Positions 16,480 to 19,389 of a stretch of 19,389 bases of DNA are shown here, one piece after another. The notes below the pieces were generated by a model, which ran no database searches, was not told the origin of the DNA, and saw only the letters and a list, made by a program, of their open reading frames with translations. The stretch is from assembly GCA_965601425.1 (NCBI GenBank), contig CBFCWF010000056.1:1-19389 (forward strand), given 5' to 3'. Made by a program: the position numbers and the translations under genes. How positions within the stretch are numbered: position 1 is the first letter of the stretch; each line of letters opens with the position of its first letter. Source of the stretch: Thiosocius sp965601425 (GTDB taxonomy: Bacteria > Pseudomonadota > Gammaproteobacteria > Chromatiales > Chromatiaceae).

Positions 16480-16667
16480 AAGGTCGTCGAGGATCATGCG
16501 GACCTTGACGCCCCGGTCGGCGGCATCGAGTACGCGCTTCATCAAGAGCGTGCCGCTTTCGTCGCCCCACCAGACGTAATATTGCAGGTCGAGCGAACAG
16601 CGCGCCGAGTCGATCGGCGTCAAGCGCCAGCGCAGCCCGACACGACGAGTGCCGGCAAGGCGATCAT
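16480..16667 (-). pseudogene. Relic of a PLD-family lipoprotein (cardiolipin synthase-like)
   Basis: On the minus strand, SLDLQYYVWWGDESG, LLMKRVLDAADRGVK and VRMILDDL (16480-16590) match the first part of PLD-superfamily proteins of the cardiolipin synthase-like type, including the QYYVW block. Homology ends abruptly at about 16480, before either HKD catalytic motif. Just upstream, in another frame, an ATG at 16667 with GGAG 11 bases before it opens MIALPALVVSGCAGA and then a stop: a good lipoprotein signal with lipobox VSGC. The likely history is an internal deletion with frameshift plus loss of the whole 3' part. It sits between two intact plus-strand genes and fills most of this 320-bp gap. 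Confidence 0.65.
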
Positions 16668-16781
16668 GTCGGTGCTGACTCCAAGATCACATGTCGGCAT
16701 TTGCGGCTTGGCAATCGCTGCAGAATTGTAGCGAGCCGCCGCTGCAGGTTAAGCTTCCCTCCACACCCAGAAGCGCTGCCC

Positions 16782-18116
16782 ATGTTCCTCAAGAGTGAAC
16801 CGCGCCGCCGCAGTGCGACGTTCCAGGCCATATTGTTCGGTTTCCTGGCGGCCGTGGTCCTTGTAACGGCAGGTTGCGCCAGCCGCCCGGCAATCGAGGC
16901 CGAGCCATCGGCCCCCGGTCCCTTTCGCGAGCATGCGAAAACACAGCAAGACGCCCACATGCGCGTTACCGTGGCGGTGCTCAGTAACGAAGAGGCGGAA
17001 GCCGAGCTGGGTGTCGACCTCGCAAGCCGCTGGCTGCAAGCCCTCTGGATAGAGATCGAGAACCGCGACGATGTGCCCTACTGGGTGCTCATGCCGTCGC
17101 TCGACCCCAACTACTTCGCCCCCGACGAAGTCGCCTACGCGCTGCGGGGCACGCTGTCGGACGAACAACTCTACGAGCTGATGCGCGGTATGCGCGGGCA
17201 CGCATTCCGCAATCCGGTTGCGCCGCGCTCGGTGGTGTCCGGGTTCGTTTTTGTCAGTTTAGACCTCGACCAAAAGCAGATCGGCCTGCAGCTACTGTCG
17301 GCAAAGCGGGCCGAGGAGTTTGTCTTCTTTCTGCCCGTTCGTGGCCTCGTCGCGGACACCCTGTTCGACGTCGAGCGGGTGCGCACCGATCATACTACCG
17401 TTACCGTCGATGCAGCGGGCCTGCGCCGGGCGCTGACCCAACTCCCCTGCTGCACCACCAACGCGGATGCCAGTGCGCCCGGTGACCCGCTGAATCTGGT
17501 CTTGATCGGCAACGCCGAAGACCTCTTTCCGGCGTTCGTTCGGCGCGGCTGGCACGCAACCGAGGCAACCTATGGCGGTTCGGCTAGAAAAACCCTGTTG
17601 TCTTACCTGTTTGGTGAAAGCTACATCTATTCGCCGGTCAGTCCTCTTTACGCGTTTGGGCGTGCGCAGGACATCGCCTTCCAGAAAGCGCGTGGCTCGA
17701 TCCGCCAGCGCAACCACCTGCGCCTTTGGCTGACGCCGCTGCGCTTTAAGGGCAAGAAGGTCTGGGTCGGGCAGATTAGCCGTGACATCGGTGTGAAATT
17801 CACCACCAAGTCGAAGATCGGGGTTACCCACGTGATAGACCCAGATGTGGATGAGGCGCGCAATGCCTTCGTCCAGGACCTGTTGTTCTCGCAAGGGCTG
17901 GTCAAGATCGGGTATGTCAAGGGTGGTCCGCTCGCCACGGATTTCGATCCTGCCAGGAACCTTACCGACGACCCTTACTTCAGCGACGGCCTGCGTGCGA
18001 CCATGCTGCTCGACAAGACCGACCGACCGGTACGCGAGGTGCAGTTCTTTGACTGGGAACACGCACCACCGCACGCCAGGACACGACCACTGGACCTGAT
18101 GCTACCCGCACCATGA
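16782..18116 (+). CDS. Lipoprotein with LssY C-terminal domain
   Basis: A 444-residue protein with a lipoprotein signal: basic N-terminus, hydrophobic core and lipobox VTAGC (C32). Residues about 234-390 match the LssY C-terminal domain: GDPLNLVLIG, RRGWHATEA, YIYSPVSPLYAFGRAQDIAF, RNHLRLW, VWVGQISRDIG and VIDPDVDEARN. In many proteins this domain is fused to DedA or PAP2 membrane parts; here it is carried by a lipid-anchored protein instead. Residues about 60-200 form a further conserved-looking region (YWVLMPSLDPNYFAPDEV) that I do not recognise. The ATG at 16782 is chosen because the signal peptide starts there; the frame is open to 16701. LssY was first noted in Legionella secretion loci, but the biochemical role of the domain is not established. 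It is probably monocistronic. Confidence 0.8.
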   Translation: MFLKSEPRRRSATFQAILFGFLAAVVLVTAGCASRPAIEAEPSAPGPFREHAKTQQDAHMRVTVAVLSNEEAEAELGVDLASRWLQALWIEIENRDDVPYWVLMPSLDPNYFAPDEVAYALRGTLSDEQLYELMRGMRGHAFRNPVAPRSVVSGFVFVSLDLDQKQIGLQLLSAKRAEEFVFFLPVRGLVADTLFDVERVRTDHTTVTVDAAGLRRALTQLPCCTTNADASAPGDPLNLVLIGNAEDLFPAFVRRGWHATEATYGGSARKTLLSYLFGESYIYSPVSPLYAFGRAQDIAFQKARGSIRQRNHLRLWLTPLRFKGKKVWVGQISRDIGVKFTTKSKIGVTHVIDPDVDEARNAFVQDLLFSQGLVKIGYVKGGPLATDFDPARNLTDDPYFSDGLRATMLLDKTDRPVREVQFFDWEHAPPHARTRPLDLMLPAP

Positions 18117-18135
18117 CGCAAGGATCTTTACCGGG

Positions 18136-18157
18136 TGACCGATGGGCCCGGCGGTCA
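18136..18157. terminator. Hairpin between convergent genes
   Basis: TGACCG (18136-18141) and CGGTCA (18152-18157) can pair around a ten-base GC-rich loop, in the 38-bp gap between the LssY-domain gene and the opposing SH3b gene; its right arm includes the latter's stop codon. The position suits a two-way transcription end, but there is no T-run on either side. Confidence 0.3.
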
Positions 18158-18829
18158 GCCACCCAAAATGGCAGCATCAGGTATTTCGTATCGTTCCTCG
18201 CCGACCCGGATGAAATTCAGGTCACTCGCCTTGTCGTAGCTGAATTCTGCATACCCGTCGGCCTGACTGGTATCTGCTCCCATTGGGATGCCACGACGAA
18301 AAAATAGTGCGCGCTTCGCACCGTCCGGTTTGGTGACAACCACAGTGGCGAAACCGCCACCTTGTCGGGCGACGCCGAAATCGCACTGCATCATCGGCTG
18401 CCCGGCGCGCTGGGCGCAGGGGATCTTGCCGGTAGCATCGAACTCGCCCCGGCCAGCACGAAGGGACGAGGTCTCAGGGCCCGCCGGCACGCTGCCGTCC
18501 GACGCGACCGCCGGTTTGAGGTAGTCCGCGGCGGCATAGCCGCGCGGACCGCCCCCAAAGGGCTGGACATCGCACCAGGTCCGACCCTCGGCACGTTGAC
18601 AACCGAGGTTGTCGAGAATGGTCCCGGACGGATAGGTAGACAGGATATCCGCCGAGGTCGATGGCTGAGCGCGGAGATGGAGTCCTCCGCTTATCTCGAC
18701 CACTTCCCAGTTGATTGGCCCGCCGTCCTCCGGCGCGGCAGGCACATCCTGACCGGGCACCGGCTGTGCCAGGGCCGGCGTGCCAATGAACAGACACGCA
18801 ACAGCCAGAACGGATGGGATTCGACGCAT
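18155..18829 (-). CDS. Exported SH3b-domain protein with conserved C-terminal beta domain
   Basis: A 224-residue protein with signal peptide MRRIPSVLAVACLFIGTPAL and probable cleavage after ALAQ. An SH3b domain covers residues about 40-106 (LHLRAQPSTSADILSTYPSG, then NLGCQRAEGRTWCDV, then GYAAADYL), with the same C...WC cysteine pair as the SH3b protein at 13602. After a linker, residues about 130-224 form a second domain containing GKIPCAQ, PMMQCDFGV, GGGFATVVVTKPDGAKR, LFFRRGIP, ERYEIPDAAILGG; I have the impression that this region recurs in other bacterial SH3b proteins, but cannot name it. The frame extends 30 residues upstream to 18919 (MMRKIPAIR...), but those residues would make a second odd hydrophobic leader, so the ATG at 18829 is preferred although its ribosome binding site is weak. 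It is transcribed divergently from the GlsB-like gene. Confidence 0.78.
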   Translation of the reverse strand: MRRIPSVLAVACLFIGTPALAQPVPGQDVPAAPEDGGPINWEVVEISGGLHLRAQPSTSADILSTYPSGTILDNLGCQRAEGRTWCDVQPFGGGPRGYAAADYLKPAVASDGSVPAGPETSSLRAGRGEFDATGKIPCAQRAGQPMMQCDFGVARQGGGFATVVVTKPDGAKRALFFRRGIPMGADTSQADGYAEFSYDKASDLNFIRVGEERYEIPDAAILGG

Positions 18830-18990
18830 GGCACCAGCGACACGCACGCAGCAGCCAACGCCCGCGTACCAGGCGGCGAACATCGCGTTCAGCCGGATAG
18901 CAGGGATCTTTCGCATCATCTCGGTTTCGCCTGCATCGTTCGGTTCACTCGGGAATGTCTCTACCAGTACCCGGCACCGCCGGACTTCGC

Positions 18991-18996
18991 TAGACT
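18991..18996 (+). promoter_or_regulatory. Candidate -10 element (GCTAGACT) for the GlsB-like gene
   Basis: TTCGCTAGACTAACCGCGTCCG holds a -10-like TAGACT and resembles the TTGCTAGTCTTAGCGCTCCG before the TMEM220-like gene. Transcription would start near 19003, giving a leader of about 94 bases that opens directly with the structured region at 19001-19054. No clear -35 box is visible. Confidence 0.4.
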
Positions 18997-19000
18997 AACC

Positions 19001-19054
19001 GCGTCCGCTGCGGGCAGGCAAACTGCGCCCTCGAAGCCTTCGGTGAGCGGACGC
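19001..19054 (+). promoter_or_regulatory. Possible three-way-junction RNA leader of the GlsB-like gene
   Basis: GCGTCCGCT (19001-19009) and AGCGGACGC (19046-19054) form a perfect 9-bp outer stem. Inside it two hairpins fit without conflict: GGGCAG-gcaaa-CTGC(g)CC at 19012-19029 and CGAA-GCC-TTCG at 19032-19042. The structure ends 28 bases before the ribosome binding site AAGGAG (19083-19088). A cis-regulatory leader, a small RNA or an operator are all possible; the role is inferred. Confidence 0.4.
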
Positions 19055-19096
19055 ACGTCTCTGTCATCGGATCGTAACAACTAAGGAGAACAACGC

Positions 19097-19345
19097 ATGG
19101 ACCTTACGGGCTTACTGATATTCCTGGCCATTGGCGCCGTTGCGGGCTGGCTGGCGGGGACCCTGATGAAAGGGGGCGGCTTCGGCCTGCTTGGCAATAT
19201 CGTTGTCGGCGTCATCGGCGCGGTGATCGGTGGCTTCCTGTTCGGCCTGCTCGGCATCAGCGCGGGCGGACTGATCGGTTCGATCGTCACTGCGGTGGTC
19301 GGCGCCGCGGTACTGCTATTCGTGGTCGGGCTCATCAAGAGATAA
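19097..19345 (+). CDS. GlsB/YeaQ/YmgE-family small inner-membrane protein (transglycosylase-associated)
   Basis: Encodes 82 residues, the usual size for this family, with three hydrophobic glycine-rich helices: LLIFLAIGAVAGWLAGTLM, then NIVVGVIGAVIGGFLFGLL, then GSIVTAVVGAAVLLFVVGL. The family motif GWLAG is followed by GGGFGLLGNIVVGVIGAVIG, which is characteristic. A strong AAGGAG site lies 8 bases upstream of the ATG. Members are often induced by general stress, high osmolarity or entry into stationary phase; their mechanism is unclear. The long structured leader upstream suggests post-transcriptional control. Confidence 0.92.
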   Translation: MDLTGLLIFLAIGAVAGWLAGTLMKGGGFGLLGNIVVGVIGAVIGGFLFGLLGISAGGLIGSIVTAVVGAAVLLFVVGLIKR

Positions 19346-19389
19346 GCTCGCGCTTCGTCTTGTGAAACGCCGCATCCCATTTGGCGGGA

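Overview
The window is GC-rich, densely coded bacterial chromosome, most likely from a gammaproteobacterium, possibly close to the Chromatiales or sulfur-oxidising lineages. That guess rests on base composition, -10 elements of the GCTAGaCT type, an LplT-PlsC-Aas fusion, and the mix of stress and envelope genes. No marker gene fixes the species. I see no ribosomal RNA, CRISPR array, transposase or integrase.

Layout. 165-1061: a D-hexose-6-phosphate mutarotase-like enzyme. 1292-4741: a very large three-part lysophospholipid transporter / acyltransferase / acyl-ACP ligase. 4742-5229: a gene-poor stretch with a perfect 9-bp hairpin and a 12-bp CTAG palindrome. 5230-5949: an exported retropepsin-type protease with an STN-like N-terminal part. 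6156-6584: a small TMEM220-family membrane protein. 6585-7247: a gene-free stretch holding a degenerate tRNA 3' half ending in CCA, possibly an old integration scar. 7248-10941: a tandem universal stress protein and a P2-type cation ATPase in one operon, converging on a KefB/YbaL-type K+/H+ antiporter (11129-12763, minus). Directly upstream of the antiporter lies the broken N-terminus of a Fic-domain gene, whose reading frame stops on the base before the antiporter ATG.

From 13602 to 16460 a tight plus-strand operon encodes three exported proteins: a small SH3b protein, a 489-residue protein with kinase-like (HipA/Fam20-type) signature residues, and a calcineurin-like metallophosphatase overlapping it by 14 bp. 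This is the best candidate here for a poorly described system: a possible extracytoplasmic kinase/phosphatase pair with a wall-binding partner. A relic of a PLD-family lipoprotein follows (16480-16667, minus), then a lipoprotein with a LssY C-terminal domain (16782-18116), a second exported SH3b protein (18155-18829, minus), and a GlsB/YeaQ-type small membrane protein (19097-19345). The leader of the last gene can fold into a three-way junction starting at about the predicted transcription start.

Taken together the window concerns the cell envelope and stress: phospholipid repair, ion homeostasis and exported proteins of unknown role. Three gene fragments (tRNA, fic, PLD) mark sites of past insertion and deletion.
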